A stretch of 64,000 nucleotides of DNA from Thiobacillus denitrificans. Lineage in GTDB: Bacteria > Pseudomonadota > Gammaproteobacteria > Burkholderiales > Thiobacillaceae. The stretch is from assembly GCA_020723405.1 (NCBI GenBank), contig DYIY01000006.1:1-64000 (forward strand), written 5' to 3'. Below are positions 46,476 to 56,786 of this stretch, one piece after another (positions within the stretch are counted from its first letter, which is position 1; every line of letters begins with the position of its first letter). The position numbers were made by a program, and so were the translations under genes. Under the pieces are notes generated by a model. The model did no database searches, had not been told where the DNA came from, and worked only from the letters and a program-made list of their open reading frames with translations.

Positions 46476-47783
46476 ATGTCCGAGCCCACCATGACCCGAC
46501 TGGATGCCGCCGCGCCGGATTTCAAGGAGCGCCTGGCGACCCTGCTGGCGTTCAACGACGCCACCGACAGCGCCGTGCAGAACGCGGTGTCCGACATCCT
46601 GGCCGGGGTGCGCGCCCGGGGCGATGGGGCGGTGCTGGAATACACCGCCCGCTTCGATCGTCTCCAGGCCGCCTCCATGGCCGAACTGGAGCTTTCCCGG
46701 GCGGACCTGGAAGCGGCCCTGGAAAAGCTGCCCCTGCGCCTGGAGAAGTCCCTCAAGGCGGCGGCGGAGCGGGTGCGTCTGTATCACGAGAAGCAGCGCA
46801 TGGAGTCCTGGACCTACACGGAAGCCGATGGCACCGTGCTGGGCCAGCAGGTCACCGCCCTGGATCGGGTGGGCCTCTACGTGCCCGGCGGCAAGGCGGC
46901 CTATCCCTCATCGGTGCTGATGAACGCGATTCCGGCCAAGGTGGCCGGGGTGAAGGAACTGATCATGGTGGTGCCCACCCCGGACGGGGTGCGCAACGAT
47001 CTGGTGCTGGCGGCGGCTGCCGTGTCCGGCGTGGACCGGGTGTTCTGCATCGGCGGCGCCCAGGCTGTGGCGGCCCTGGCCTATGGCACGGCCACCATTC
47101 CCCAAGTGGACAAGATCGTCGGCCCGGGCAACGCCTTTGTGGCCGAGGCCAAGCGCCGGGTGTTCGGCATCGTCGGCATCGACATGATCGCCGGCCCTTC
47201 CGAGATCCTGGTGATCTGCGACGGCAAGACCGATCCGGATTGGATTGCCATGGATCTTTTCTCCCAGGCCGAGCACGACGAGCTGGCCCAGTCCATTCTG
47301 ATCTCCCCCGACGCTGATTTCCTGGACAAGGTTCAGGCCAGCGTGAGGAAGCTGCTGCCCACCCTGCCGCGCCAGGAAGTGATTGCCACCTCCATCGGCA
47401 ACCGGGGCGGCCTGATCCTCTGCAAGGATCTGGTCGAGGCCGCCGAGATCGCCAACTTCATCGCCCCCGAACACCTGGAACTGTCAGTGGAAGACCCTGA
47501 CGCCATGCTGCCCCTGATCCGCCACGCCGGCGCCATCTTCATGGGACGCAACACCTGCGAGGCCCTGGGCGATTACTGCGCCGGACCCAACCACGTGCTG
47601 CCCACCTCCCGCACGGCCCGCTTCTCCTCGCCCCTGGGGGTCTACGATTTCCAGAAGCGTTCCAGCCTGATCCACGTCTCCGAGCAGGGGGCCAAGTCCC
47701 TGGGCGAGGTCGCTGCGGCCCTGGCCTACGGCGAGGGCCTCCAGGCCCACGGCCGCTCTGCCGAATACCGCATGGGACACTGA
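46476..47783 (+). CDS. hisD: Histidinol dehydrogenase
   Basis: This 435-residue Zn enzyme oxidises histidinol to histidine in two NAD-dependent steps. Features are [41 protein letters not shown] and the late [21 protein letters not shown]. The ATG at 46476 ([16 protein letters not shown]) is chosen; a longer frame from 46392 lacks homology. Confidence 0.96.
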   Translation: MSEPTMTRLDAAAPDFKERLATLLAFNDATDSAVQNAVSDILAGVRARGDGAVLEYTARFDRLQAASMAELELSRADLEAALEKLPLRLEKSLKAAAERVRLYHEKQRMESWTYTEADGTVLGQQVTALDRVGLYVPGGKAAYPSSVLMNAIPAKVAGVKELIMVVPTPDGVRNDLVLAAAAVSGVDRVFCIGGAQAVAALAYGTATIPQVDKIVGPGNAFVAEAKRRVFGIVGIDMIAGPSEILVICDGKTDPDWIAMDLFSQAEHDELAQSILISPDADFLDKVQASVRKLLPTLPRQEVIATSIGNRGGLILCKDLVEAAEIANFIAPEHLELSVEDPDAMLPLIRHAGAIFMGRNTCEALGDYCAGPNHVLPTSRTARFSSPLGVYDFQKRSSLIHVSEQGAKSLGEVAAALAYGEGLQAHGRSAEYRMGH

Positions 47784-47863
47784 GATCGCCGGTGGCAAGT
47801 CGTAAGTAGCGAGTCGCCATTCGCTGCACGGGATTTCCACTCGCCCCTCGCCCCTCGCCACAC

Positions 47864-48934
47864 ATGACGCCCGACCAGCTCATCCGTCCGGACATCCTGT
47901 CCCTGTCCGCCTACCACGTGGCCGACGCCACGGGCCTGGTGAAGCTGGACGCCATGGAGAATCCCTACCGGCTGCCGGCAGATCTGGCGGCCGAACTGGG
48001 CGAGCGCCTGTCCCGGGCGGCCATCAACCGCTATCCCGATCCCCAGGCCGGGGGCGTGCAGCAGGCCCTGCGCCGGGCCTTCGGCATTGCCGATGGGCAT
48101 GCCATCCTGCTCGGCAACGGTTCCGACGAGCTGATCCAGATCCTGGCCATGGCCCTGGCCAGGCCCGGCGCCAGCCTGCTGGCGGTGGAGCCGTCCTTCG
48201 TCATGTACCGGATGATCGCGGGCTTCACCGGCCTGCGTTACGTGGGCGTGCCGCTGGGCGAAGATTTTTCCCTGGACGAAGCCGCGGTGCTGGAGGCTCT
48301 AGAGCGGGAAGAGCCGGCCATCACCTTCATCGCCTATCCCAACAATCCCACGGGCAACGTCTTCGACCGGGCGGCCCTGGAGCGCGTCATCGCCGCAGCG
48401 CCGGGCCTGGTGGTGGTGGATGAGGCCTACCACGCCTTCACCGGCGGCCTGTCCTTCCTGGATGCCCTGGACAGCCATCCCAACCTGCTGCTCATGCGTA
48501 CCGTATCCAAGCTGGGTCTGGCCGGCCTGCGTCTCGGTTATCTGGTGGGCGCCCCAGCCTGGATCCGGGAGTTGGACAAGGTCCGCCTGCCGTATAATGT
48601 GAACGTTCTGACCCAGGAGGCAGCCTGTCTCGCCCTGGACCGCGTGGCGGTGCTGGAGGCCCAGGCAGCGGCCCTGGTGGCGGAGCGGGACAAACTCTTT
48701 CAGGCCTTATCCGGATTTTCCGTCGTGCAAGCCCACCCCAGCCGCGCCAATTTCATCCTCTTCCGGGTCCCGGAAGCGCCGCGCGTCTTCGCCGGCATCA
48801 AGGCCCGGGGCGTGCTCATCAAGAACCTGCACGGCGCCCACCCCCTGCTGGACAACTGCCTGCGGGTGACCGTGGGCGCACCCGAGGAAAACCAGGCCTT
48901 CCTCGCCGCCCTGGCGGCCGAGCTGGGCCACTGA
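47864..48934 (+). CDS. hisC: Histidinol-phosphate aminotransferase
   Basis: This 356-residue PLP enzyme has LDAMENPYRLP near the N-terminus, NGSDELIQILAMA, IAYPNNPTGNVF, VVVDEAYHAF and the Lys region MRTVSKLGLAGLRLGY. It transaminates imidazole-acetol phosphate. The 80-bp gap before it contains C-rich and AGT/TAG-type short repeats but no gene. Confidence 0.95.
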   Translation: MTPDQLIRPDILSLSAYHVADATGLVKLDAMENPYRLPADLAAELGERLSRAAINRYPDPQAGGVQQALRRAFGIADGHAILLGNGSDELIQILAMALARPGASLLAVEPSFVMYRMIAGFTGLRYVGVPLGEDFSLDEAAVLEALEREEPAITFIAYPNNPTGNVFDRAALERVIAAAPGLVVVDEAYHAFTGGLSFLDALDSHPNLLLMRTVSKLGLAGLRLGYLVGAPAWIRELDKVRLPYNVNVLTQEAACLALDRVAVLEAQAAALVAERDKLFQALSGFSVVQAHPSRANFILFRVPEAPRVFAGIKARGVLIKNLHGAHPLLDNCLRVTVGAPEENQAFLAALAAELGH

Positions 48935-48946
48935 GACGGATTCTCC

Positions 48947-49534
48947 ATGCGCAGCGCCCAAGTCTCCCGCGACACCCTGGAAACCCGGATCAGCGTCAGC
49001 CTGAACCTGGATGGAACGGGGCGATCCGCTTTCAACACCGGCGTACCCTTCCTGGAACACATGCTGGACCAGGTGGCCCGCCACGGCATGGTGGACCTGG
49101 ATATCCAGGCCAAGGGCGACTTGCACATCGATGCCCACCACACCGCCGAAGACCTGGGCATCACCCTGGGCCAGGCCTTCGCCAGGGCCATCGGCGACAA
49201 GAAGGGCATCCGCCGCTACGGCCACGCCTACGTGCCCCTGGACGAAGCCCTGTCCCGGGTGGTCATGGACCTGTCCGGCCGGCCGGGGCTGGAGTTCCAC
49301 GTGGACTTCACCCGGGCCCGCATCGGCGACTTCGACGTGGACCTGTTCCGGGAATTCTTCCAGGGCTTCGTCAACCATGCCGGCGTGACCCTCCACGTGG
49401 ACTGCCTGCGCGGCGTCAACGCCCATCACCAGGCCGAGACCGTGTTCAAGGCCTTCGGCCGGGCCCTGCGCATGGCCGTGGAAGTGGACCCGCGCCTGGG
49501 CGACGCCATGCCCTCCACCAAAGGCACCCTGTAA
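48947..49534 (+). CDS. hisB: Imidazoleglycerol-phosphate dehydratase
   Basis: This 195-residue monofunctional HisB has the metal-binding motifs [26 protein letters not shown]-type ([15 protein letters not shown]) and the second [18 protein letters not shown]. It lacks the phosphatase domain of enterobacterial HisB. The stop overlaps the hisH ATG by one base. Confidence 0.96.
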   Translation: MRSAQVSRDTLETRISVSLNLDGTGRSAFNTGVPFLEHMLDQVARHGMVDLDIQAKGDLHIDAHHTAEDLGITLGQAFARAIGDKKGIRRYGHAYVPLDEALSRVVMDLSGRPGLEFHVDFTRARIGDFDVDLFREFFQGFVNHAGVTLHVDCLRGVNAHHQAETVFKAFGRALRMAVEVDPRLGDAMPSTKGTL

Positions 49535-50178
49535 TGGCCGACATCGCCGTCGTGGACTACGGCATGGGCAACCTGCACTCCGTGCGCAAGGCCCTGGAAC
49601 ACGTGGCCCCGGGCGCCAGCGTGGTGGTCACCGGCGACCCGGCCGTCATCGCCGGAGCGGGCCGGGTGGTGTTCCCCGGCCAGGGGGCAGCCCCCGACTG
49701 CATGGCGGAAATCGACCGCTACGGCCTGCGCCAAGCCATTCTCAACGCGTCGGCCGGCAAACCCTTCCTGGGCATCTGCATGGGCTTGCAAGTGCTGTTC
49801 CAGCACAGCGACGAAGGCGATACCCCCTGCCTGGGCCTCATGGCCGGCAACGTGAAGCGCTTTCCCGACGGGGCCATGCGCGATGGGGCCGGCAACAAGC
49901 TCAAGGTGCCCCACATGGGCTGGAACAACGTGCGCCAGACCAAGGCTCATCCCCTGTGGGACGGCATCGAGGACGGGGCCCGCTTCTACTTCGTGCACAG
50001 CTACTACGCTCTGCCCGCCGATGCCGGCGTCACGGCGGGGGAGAGCGACTACCCCTTTGCCTTCACCTGCGCGGTGGCCAGGGACAACCTGTTCGCCGTG
50101 CAATTCCACCCCGAAAAAAGCGCGGCCGCCGGCTTGCGCCTACTGAAAAACTTCGTGTCCTGGGACGGTAAGTCATGA
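49534..50178 (+). CDS. hisH: Imidazole glycerol phosphate synthase, glutaminase subunit
   Basis: This 214-residue class I amidotransferase provides ammonia to HisF. The nucleophile Cys is in [11 protein letters not shown], and the His-Glu pair is in [14 protein letters not shown]. It overlaps hisA by four bases. Confidence 0.96.
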   Translation: MADIAVVDYGMGNLHSVRKALEHVAPGASVVVTGDPAVIAGAGRVVFPGQGAAPDCMAEIDRYGLRQAILNASAGKPFLGICMGLQVLFQHSDEGDTPCLGLMAGNVKRFPDGAMRDGAGNKLKVPHMGWNNVRQTKAHPLWDGIEDGARFYFVHSYYALPADAGVTAGESDYPFAFTCAVARDNLFAVQFHPEKSAAAGLRLLKNFVSWDGKS

Positions 50179-50921
50179 TCATCATTCCCGCGATCGATCT
50201 CAAAGATGGCCAGTGCGTGCGCCTCAAACAGGGCGAGATGGACAGCGCCACGGTGTTCTCCTCCAACCCTGCCGACATGGCCGAGAAGTGGCTGGCCAAC
50301 GGCGCCCGACGACTGCACCTGGTGGACCTGAACGGGGCCTTCGCCGGCAAGCCGGTGAACGAGGCGGCCATCAAGGCCATCGTCAATGAAGTGGGCGACG
50401 AGATCCCGGTGCAACTGGGGGGCGGCATCCGCGACCTGGACACCATCGAGCGCTACCTGGACGACGGCATCACCTACGTGATCATCGGCAGCGCGGCGGT
50501 GAAGAACCCGGGCTTCCTCCACGACGCCTGTACCGCCTTCCCGGGCCACATCATCGTCGGCCTGGACGCCAAGGACGGCAAGGTGGCGGTGGAGGGCTGG
50601 TCCAAGGTGACCCACCACGACGTTATCGACCTGGCGAAGAAATTCCAGGACTACGGCGTGGAAGGGGTGGTCTATACCGACATCGGCCGGGACGGCATGC
50701 TCTCCGGGGTCAACATCGAGGCCACCGTGAAACTGGCCCAGGCCCTCACCATCCCGGTCATCGCCAGCGGCGGCATCACCAACCTGGAAGACGTGCGCCG
50801 CCTGTGCGCCGTGGAACACGAAGGCATCATGGGCGCCATCACCGGCCGGGCCATCTACGAAGGCACCCTGGACTTCACCGAGGCCCAGATCCTGGCCGAC
50901 GAACTATCCGTCAAAAAATAA
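50175..50921 (+). CDS. hisA: ProFAR isomerase
   Basis: This 248-residue TIM-barrel enzyme opens the ribose ring of ProFAR. It starts [21 protein letters not shown]. Phosphate-binding segments such as [22 protein letters not shown] and [13 protein letters not shown] are present. Confidence 0.96.
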   Translation: MIIIPAIDLKDGQCVRLKQGEMDSATVFSSNPADMAEKWLANGARRLHLVDLNGAFAGKPVNEAAIKAIVNEVGDEIPVQLGGGIRDLDTIERYLDDGITYVIIGSAAVKNPGFLHDACTAFPGHIIVGLDAKDGKVAVEGWSKVTHHDVIDLAKKFQDYGVEGVVYTDIGRDGMLSGVNIEATVKLAQALTIPVIASGGITNLEDVRRLCAVEHEGIMGAITGRAIYEGTLDFTEAQILADELSVKK

Positions 50922-50934
50922 GCGGAAGACTCCA

Positions 50935-51701
<767 letters not shown>

Positions 51702-51705
<4 letters not shown>

Positions 51706-52103
51706 CGAAAACCGCCAACGACGCCTGGCTGAACAAGCTCAACTGGTCCGAGGACGGCCTGGTGCCGGCCATCGCCCAGGACGCGCAAACCGGCGACATC
51801 CTCATGGTGGCCTGGATGAACCGGGATGCCCTGAAGCGGACCGTGGAGACCGGCGAGGCGGTCTACTGGTCCCGCTCCCGCAAGAAGCTGTGGCACAAGG
51901 GCGAGGAATCCGGCCACACCCAGAAGGTGAGCGAAATCCGCCTGGACTGCGACGAGGACGTGGTGTTGCTGAAGATCGAACAGGTGGGCGGCATCGCCTG
52001 CCACACCGGGCGGCGCAGTTGCTTCTTCCAGAAACTGGAAAATGGCCAGTGGGTCACCGTGGAACCGGTGCTCAAGGACCCCCACGAGATCTACAAGAAA
52101 TGA
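51702..52103 (+). CDS. hisI: Phosphoribosyl-AMP cyclohydrolase
   Basis: This 133-residue Zn enzyme has [33 protein letters not shown], and the metal site [29 protein letters not shown]. HisE is encoded separately downstream and is not fused. It overlaps hisE by four bases. Confidence 0.96.
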
Positions 52104-52447
52104 GCGAACGCGAAGCACTGGCGGCCCAGGATATCCTGGACCGTCTGGCCGCCACCCTGGACGCCCGCAAGACGGCGGACCCCCAGAGTTCCTACGTGGC
52201 CAAGCTGTATGCCAAGGGGCTGGACGCCATCCTCAAGAAGGTGGCCGAAGAGGCCGCCGAGACCATCATGGCAGCCAAGGATGGCAGTCGTGAAAAAATC
52301 ATCTACGAAACGGCCGACCTGTGGTTTCATTCCATGGTTTTGCTGGCCCGGGAAGGTATCCACCCCGGGGAAATCCTGGACGAACTGGCCCGTCGGGAAG
52401 GTCTGTCCGGGCTGGTTGAAAAGGCCAATCGCAAGGAAAACCCATGA
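52100..52447 (+). CDS. hisE: Phosphoribosyl-ATP pyrophosphohydrolase
   Basis: This 115-residue all-helical MazG-like enzyme has [30 protein letters not shown] and [15 protein letters not shown], with conserved metal-binding Glu and Asp residues. It overlaps hisI and hinT. A longer upstream frame overlaps hisI and is not used. Confidence 0.95.
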   Translation: MSEREALAAQDILDRLAATLDARKTADPQSSYVAKLYAKGLDAILKKVAEEAAETIMAAKDGSREKIIYETADLWFHSMVLLAREGIHPGEILDELARREGLSGLVEKANRKENP

Positions 52448-52782
52448 GCGACGACTGCATTTTCTGCAAGATCGTGGCGGGGCAGATCCCCTGCCGGAAA
52501 ATCTACGAGGACGATCTGGTCCTGGCTTTCCACGACATCAATCCCGTGGCCCCGGTGCATTTCATGATCATCCCCAAGGCCCACGTGGCTTCCCTGGCGG
52601 AATGCGACGAAAGCCACCGGGCCGTGCTGGGCCATATACTGCTGCTGGCGCCCAGGCTTGCCAGGGATCTAGGCCTGGAAGACGGTTTCCGCACCATCAT
52701 CAACACCGGCAGGGGCGGCGGACAAGAAGTCTTCCACCTGCACGTCCACGTCATCGGCGGCGCCAAGCCGCGCCCCATGTAA
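52444..52782 (+). CDS. hinT: HIT-family purine nucleoside phosphoramidase (HinT-like)
   Basis: This 112-residue protein has [39 protein letters not shown] and the HIT triad HLHVHVIGG. It hydrolyses nucleotide phosphoramidates. It overlaps hisE and lies 21 bp before tatA. Confidence 0.94.
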   Translation: MSDDCIFCKIVAGQIPCRKIYEDDLVLAFHDINPVAPVHFMIIPKAHVASLAECDESHRAVLGHILLLAPRLARDLGLEDGFRTIINTGRGGGQEVFHLHVHVIGGAKPRPM

Positions 52783-52803
52783 TCGATTCGAGAGGAGTAG
52801 AAA

Positions 52804-53028
52804 ATGGGATCCTTCAGCATCTGGCACTGGTTGATCGTCCTGGTCATCGTCCTGTTGGTCTTCGGCACCAAGAAACTGCGCAACATGGGGGGCGACCTGG
52901 GCGGCGCCGTGAAGAACTTCAAGGACGCCATGAACGAGGAAAAGAACAAGCCCACCGAACTGCCCCGCCAGGGTGAGACCCAGGGTCACACCATCGAAGG
53001 CGAGGTGAAGGACAAGCAGCAGGGTTGA
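52804..53028 (+). CDS. tatA: Sec-independent translocase TatA
   Basis: This 74-residue protein has one N-terminal helix ([33 protein letters not shown]) and an amphipathic helix with FKDAMNEE. TatA oligomers form the Tat pore. AGAGGAGTAGAAA precedes the ATG. The nearby FccB carries a twin-arginine signal, so it is a likely client. Confidence 0.95.
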   Translation: MGSFSIWHWLIVLVIVLLVFGTKKLRNMGGDLGGAVKNFKDAMNEEKNKPTELPRQGETQGHTIEGEVKDKQQG

Positions 53029-53038
53029 GGACAGCTTG

Positions 53039-53108
53039 TAGTCGGTAGCAGTAGTCTGTAGCCAGATTTGTCTGCGCCGAAGGCGCCAGTTTGAAAAGCT
53101 ACCGACTA
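53039..53108. repeat. Inverted and direct repeats in the tatA-tatB gap
   Basis: Perfect 11-bp arms TAGTCGGTAGC and GCTACCGACTA lie 48 bp apart. Between them is an inner hairpin GCGCC-GAA-GGCGC. Short direct variants (TAGTCGGTAG, TAGTCTGTAG; CTACCGACTACC, CGCTACTACC, TACCCGCTAC) fill both sides. A similar but shorter pattern appears before hisC. No T-run is present. Confidence 0.65.
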
Positions 53109-53134
53109 CCCGCTACTACCTACCCGCTACACAC

Positions 53135-53632
53135 ATGTTCGACATCGGTTTCACCGAACTTCTCCTCATCGGCGTGGTGGCCCTGGTGGTCATCGGCCCG
53201 GAACGCCTGCCCAAAGTGGCGCGTACGGCGGGCCAATGGCTGGGCAAACTCAACCGCTATGTTTCCCAGGTGAAGCAGGACATCGACCGGGACATCAAGC
53301 TGGAAGAGTTGCGCAAGATGCAGCAGGAAATGCGCGAGACGGCCCAGAAATACGAAATCCTGGCCCAGAACACGGTTCGCGAGGCTGAGGAGACGGTCGC
53401 CCAGGAAACCGGCCAGATCAGTCGGGTGATGGAGGCCATGAGCAAGACCGACGGTGGCCTGGCCATGCAGGAATACGAAAAGATCAAGGCAGAGGAAGCG
53501 GCGTCCCAGGCGGGCGCCGATGCCCTGCCTGCCCCGACGCCCGCAGCAGCCACTGCCGAGGCCCCTTTGCCGGTGGCGGCAGAAACGTCCCCCCCAGCCG
53601 CCGAGACCAGGCCGGCCACCCCCGGCACCTGA
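53135..53632 (+). CDS. tatB: Sec-independent translocase TatB
   Basis: This 165-residue protein begins [41 protein letters not shown], typical of TatB. A long charged helix and a Pro/Ala-rich C-terminal tail follow. TatB and TatC receive twin-arginine signal peptides. Confidence 0.94.
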   Translation: MFDIGFTELLLIGVVALVVIGPERLPKVARTAGQWLGKLNRYVSQVKQDIDRDIKLEELRKMQQEMRETAQKYEILAQNTVREAEETVAQETGQISRVMEAMSKTDGGLAMQEYEKIKAEEAASQAGADALPAPTPAAATAEAPLPVAAETSPPAAETRPATPGT

Positions 53633-53639
53633 CCCGGCC

Positions 53640-54458
53640 ATGCACATCGACGGCCAGGAAACCTTCATCTCCCACCTGATCGAGCTGCGCGATCGGCTGT
53701 TGCGGGCCGTCATCGCCTGGATCGTGCTGTTCGTCTGCCTGTTTCCCTTTGCCAACGAGTTGTACAGCCTCCTGGCCGAGCCCCTCCTGGCCGAGTTGCC
53801 CAAAGGCGGGCAGATGATCGCCACGGAAGTGGTGACCCCCTTCTTCGTACCCATCAAGGTGGCCATGATGACCGCCTTCCTGGGGGCCCTGCCCGTGATC
53901 CTCTACCAGGTCTGGTCCTTCATCGCCCCGGGGCTATACAGCCACGAGAAAAAGCTGATCCTGCCCCTGGTGGTGGCCAGCGTCTTCCTCTTCGCCTGCG
54001 GCATGGCCTTCGCCTACTTCCTGGTCTTCCCCGTGGTGTTTGGTTTCATCGTCGGCATCGCCCCGGAAGGGGTGGCAGTGATGACCGACATCGGCAAGTA
54101 CCTGGATTTCGTCATCACCATGTTCCTGGCCTTCGGCGTCACCTTTGAAGTGCCCATCGTGGTCATCGTCCTGGCTGTCACTGGCATCGTGGAGGTGGCC
54201 CAGTTGAAGCAGGGCCGGCCCTACGTCATCGTCGGCGCCTTCGTCATCGGCGCCATCTTCACCCCACCGGACGTGATCTCCCAGATCATGCTGGCCGTGC
54301 CCCTCTGGCTGCTCTATGAGCTGGGCGTGATCATCGCCGGCTGGATGGTCAAGAACCGGCCCGCCCCCCCCGAGCCTGAGCCTTACAAGCCCCTGTCCGA
54401 AGACGAACTGGATGCGGAACTGGACCGCATCGAGGATGAACAGAAAAAGACCAGTTAG
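53640..54458 (+). CDS. tatC: Sec-independent translocase TatC
   Basis: This 272-residue protein has six membrane helices, the N-terminal FISHLIELRDRLLRA motif, VWSFIAPGLYSHEKK and an acidic C-terminal tail. It is the signal-receptor core of the Tat translocase. The ATG at 53640 lies 7 bp after tatB; longer frames overlap tatB. Confidence 0.95.
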   Translation: MHIDGQETFISHLIELRDRLLRAVIAWIVLFVCLFPFANELYSLLAEPLLAELPKGGQMIATEVVTPFFVPIKVAMMTAFLGALPVILYQVWSFIAPGLYSHEKKLILPLVVASVFLFACGMAFAYFLVFPVVFGFIVGIAPEGVAVMTDIGKYLDFVITMFLAFGVTFEVPIVVIVLAVTGIVEVAQLKQGRPYVIVGAFVIGAIFTPPDVISQIMLAVPLWLLYELGVIIAGWMVKNRPAPPEPEPYKPLSEDELDAELDRIEDEQKKTS

Positions 54459-54475
54459 TGCACAATTAAAGTGCA
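54459..54475. promoter_or_regulatory. Candidate NtrC-type binding site
   Basis: TGCACAATTAAAGTGCA has 5-bp perfect arms and the 17-bp span of the NtrC consensus TGCACC-N5-GGTGCA, with one change in each half. It starts right after the tatC stop and about 130 bp upstream of a candidate sigma-54 promoter for amtB. Confidence 0.45.
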
Positions 54476-54485
54476 TAATGACATG

Positions 54486-54515
54486 GAACGCCCGGTTATC
54501 GGGCGTTCTTGTTTT
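54486..54515 (+). terminator. Intrinsic terminator after tatC
   Basis: A perfect 9-bp stem (GAACGCCCG / CGGGCGTTC) with a 5-base loop is followed by TTGTTTT. It ends the his-tat transcript 28 bp after the tatC stop. Confidence 0.88.
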
Positions 54516-54602
54516 GGGGGAGGGGCCGCTCACGCGCTGACATTCACCCACATCACCGGTGTGAGAGGACCGATAAGGGTTAGCAGTCCATTAAAAATCA
54601 AA

Positions 54603-54619
54603 GTGGTATGCGGGTCGCA
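54603..54619 (+). promoter_or_regulatory. Candidate sigma-54 promoter of amtB
   Basis: TGG (54603-54605) and GC (54616-54617) give the invariant GG-N10-GC spacing within TGGTATGCGGGTCGCAT. This is a partial match to TGGCAC-N5-TTGCA. It lies about 105 bp before the amtB ATG. An ammonium transporter is a classic nitrogen-regulated target. Confidence 0.45.
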
Positions 54620-54724
54620 TGCCGCTTGATGGGAATGCGCAGGATGCTTCAATTAAGGTGCGTGTCGCCCCAATAGAAGGCATGACTCTTGCTTTCGTGC
54701 ACCCCGTTATTTCAGGAGAGCGTT

Positions 54725-55927
54725 ATGGATGCATTCAAATCGGGCGGCGATGTCCTGTTCATTCTGCTGGGCGCCATCATGGTGCTGGCCATGCACGCGG
54801 GCTTCGCCTTTCTGGAACTGGGCACGGTGCGCAAGAAGAACCAGGTGAACGCCCTGGTGAAGATCCTCACCGATTTCTCCGTATCCACCATTGCCTATTT
54901 CTTCATCGGCTACGGTGTGGCCTACGGGGTGGGTTTCATGACCGGCGCCGACCAGCTTCTGGCCAAGAACGGCTATGACCTGGTGAAGTTCTTCTTCCTG
55001 CTCACCTTCGCGGCGGCCATCCCGGCCATTGTTTCCGGTGGCATTGCCGAGCGGGCCCGCTTCAACCCCCAACTGGCGGCCACCTTCCTGCTGGTGGGCC
55101 TGGTCTATCCCTTCTTCGAGGGCTTGGCCTGGAACAACAACATGGGCTTCCAGGACTGGATGAATACCGCCTTCGGTGCCAAGTTCCATGATTTCGCCGG
55201 CTCCGTGGTGGTCCACGCCATGGGCGGCTGGATCGCCCTGCCGGCGGTCATCCTGCTGGGCGCCCGGCGGGGCCGCTACCGCCAGGACGGCCTCATGTCT
55301 GCCCATCCCCCTTCCAGCATTCCCTTCCTGGCCCTGGGCGCCTGGATTCTTACCGTGGGCTGGTTCGGCTTCAACGTCATGTCCGCCCAGACCCTGGAGG
55401 CCGTGTCGGGCCTGGTGGCGGTGAATTCCCTCATGGCCATGGTAGGGGGCACCCTGGCCGCCCTGGTGCTGGGCAAGAACGACCCGGGCTTCATCCACAA
55501 CGGCCCCCTGGCCGGCCTGGTGGCGGTCTGCGCCGGTTCCGACCTGATGCATCCGGTGGGGGCCCTGGCCACCGGCGCCGTGGCCGGCGGCATGTTCGTG
55601 TTCATGTTCACCATCACCCAGAACAAATGGAAGATCGACGACGTCCTGGGCGTGTGGCCCCTCCATGGCCTTTGCGGCGCCTGGGGCGGCATCGCCGCCG
55701 GCATCTTCGGCCTGGAGGCCTTCGGCGGACTGGGCGGCGTGACCTTCATGGCCCAGTTGCTGGGCACTCTGGCCGGGGTGGTCGTGGCCCTGGCGGGGGG
55801 TGGGGTGGTCTACGGCCTCCTCAAGGCCACCATGGGCCTGCGTCTGGATGCCGAGGAGGAGTTCAACGGGGCCGACCTGTCCATCCACCGCATCTCCGCC
55901 ACGGCGGAGCGGGAGACCAACTGGTAA
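54725..55927 (+). CDS. amtB: Ammonium transporter (Amt family)
   Basis: This 400-residue protein has about eleven membrane helices. Features are AGFAFLELGTVRKKNQVNALVK, FFEGLAWNNN, GSVVVHAMGGW (first pore His) and VWPLHGLCGAWGG (second pore His region). It has no cleavable signal as judged here. The ATG at 54725 after CAGGAGAG is preferred. No glnK/PII gene is adjacent, which is unusual for amtB. Ammonium uptake should rise under nitrogen limitation. Confidence 0.94.
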   Translation: MDAFKSGGDVLFILLGAIMVLAMHAGFAFLELGTVRKKNQVNALVKILTDFSVSTIAYFFIGYGVAYGVGFMTGADQLLAKNGYDLVKFFFLLTFAAAIPAIVSGGIAERARFNPQLAATFLLVGLVYPFFEGLAWNNNMGFQDWMNTAFGAKFHDFAGSVVVHAMGGWIALPAVILLGARRGRYRQDGLMSAHPPSSIPFLALGAWILTVGWFGFNVMSAQTLEAVSGLVAVNSLMAMVGGTLAALVLGKNDPGFIHNGPLAGLVAVCAGSDLMHPVGALATGAVAGGMFVFMFTITQNKWKIDDVLGVWPLHGLCGAWGGIAAGIFGLEAFGGLGGVTFMAQLLGTLAGVVVALAGGGVVYGLLKATMGLRLDAEEEFNGADLSIHRISATAERETNW

Positions 55928-56030
55928 GGGGCCGGTTCTCCGCCAGGGAGAAAAGTTAAACAATTCTTGACCCTTTCTCCCCGCCATTTCGTCCATCATT
56001 CGGAATGTGCGAGATGGCGTGGAGACGAGG

Positions 56031-56786
56031 ATGGACAAGGCCGGCGAAGCACGGGTGCCAGCGCCCCGGCGCATCCTGCTGGTGGAGGACGACGCGGACA
56101 TCGCGGAAATCCTGCGGCTCAATCTGGCCGACGAGGGATTCGTGGTGGATTGGGCCGGTGATGGGGAAAGCGGCCTGGCCCGGCTGGAAGCCCAGAGCCA
56201 TGACGCCCTGATCCTGGACCTCATGCTGCCCGGCATCGACGGCCTGGAGGTCTGCCGCCGGGTGCGGGCCATGCCCCGCTACACGCCCATCATCATCATC
56301 AGCGCCCGCAGCGGCGAGAGCCAGCGGGTGCTGGGCCTGGAACTGGGGGCCGACGATTACGTCACCAAACCCTTTTCCCTGCTGGAACTGGTGGCCCGGG
56401 TGCGCGCCCTGTTCCGCCGGGTGGATGCCCTGGGCAAGGCCGCCCGCCAGGATGCCGGCGTGCTGGAGGTGGCGGCACTGCGCATCGATCCGGTGGCCCG
56501 CCAGGTGGCGCGGGAGGGACAGGAGGTGGAACTGACCGCCCGGGAATTCGACCTGCTGTTCTTCTTCGCCCGTCATCCCGGCCAGGCCTTCTCCCGCCTG
56601 GACCTGCTGCGCCAGGTGTGGGGCTACAGCCACGAGGGCTACGAACACACGGTGAACACCCACATCAACCGGCTGCGCGGCAAGATCGAGCGGGATCCGG
56701 CCCGGCCGGAACTGATCCGCACCGTCTGGGGGGTGGGTTACCGCTTTTCGCCGGAGACCCCGGGCGAGCCGGAGGCCATCCCATGA
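56031..56786 (+). CDS. OmpR-family response regulator
   Basis: This ~251-residue regulator has an N-terminal receiver (ILLVEDDADIAEIL, phospho-Asp in LILDLMLPGIDG, YVTKPF) and a C-terminal winged helix (LTAREFDLLFFFARHPGQAF, then GYEHTVNTHINRLRGKIE and VWGVGYRF). It overlaps the downstream kinase gene by four bases. The ATG at 56031 has GGAG six bases upstream; a GTG at 56007 would add eight residues. Confidence 0.94.
   Translation: MDKAGEARVPAPRRILLVEDDADIAEILRLNLADEGFVVDWAGDGESGLARLEAQSHDALILDLMLPGIDGLEVCRRVRAMPRYTPIIIISARSGESQRVLGLELGADDYVTKPFSLLELVARVRALFRRVDALGKAARQDAGVLEVAALRIDPVARQVAREGQEVELTAREFDLLFFFARHPGQAFSRLDLLRQVWGYSHEGYEHTVNTHINRLRGKIERDPARPELIRTVWGVGYRFSPETPGEPEAIP

Noticed and set aside
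47784-47863. C-rich repeats CTCGCCCCTCGCCC before hisC as a CRISPR or regulatory array
   Set aside because: Repeats are too short and irregular, and no spacer pattern exists; at most a weak relative of the tatA-tatB cassette.
48592-48597. TATAAT-like sequence (CCGTATAATGTG) inside hisC
   Set aside because: It lies within a well-conserved coding stretch and has no matching -35.
54707-56272. A 521-codon antisense frame over amtB
   Set aside because: It crosses the amtB-regulator gap and has shadow composition; no homology recognised.
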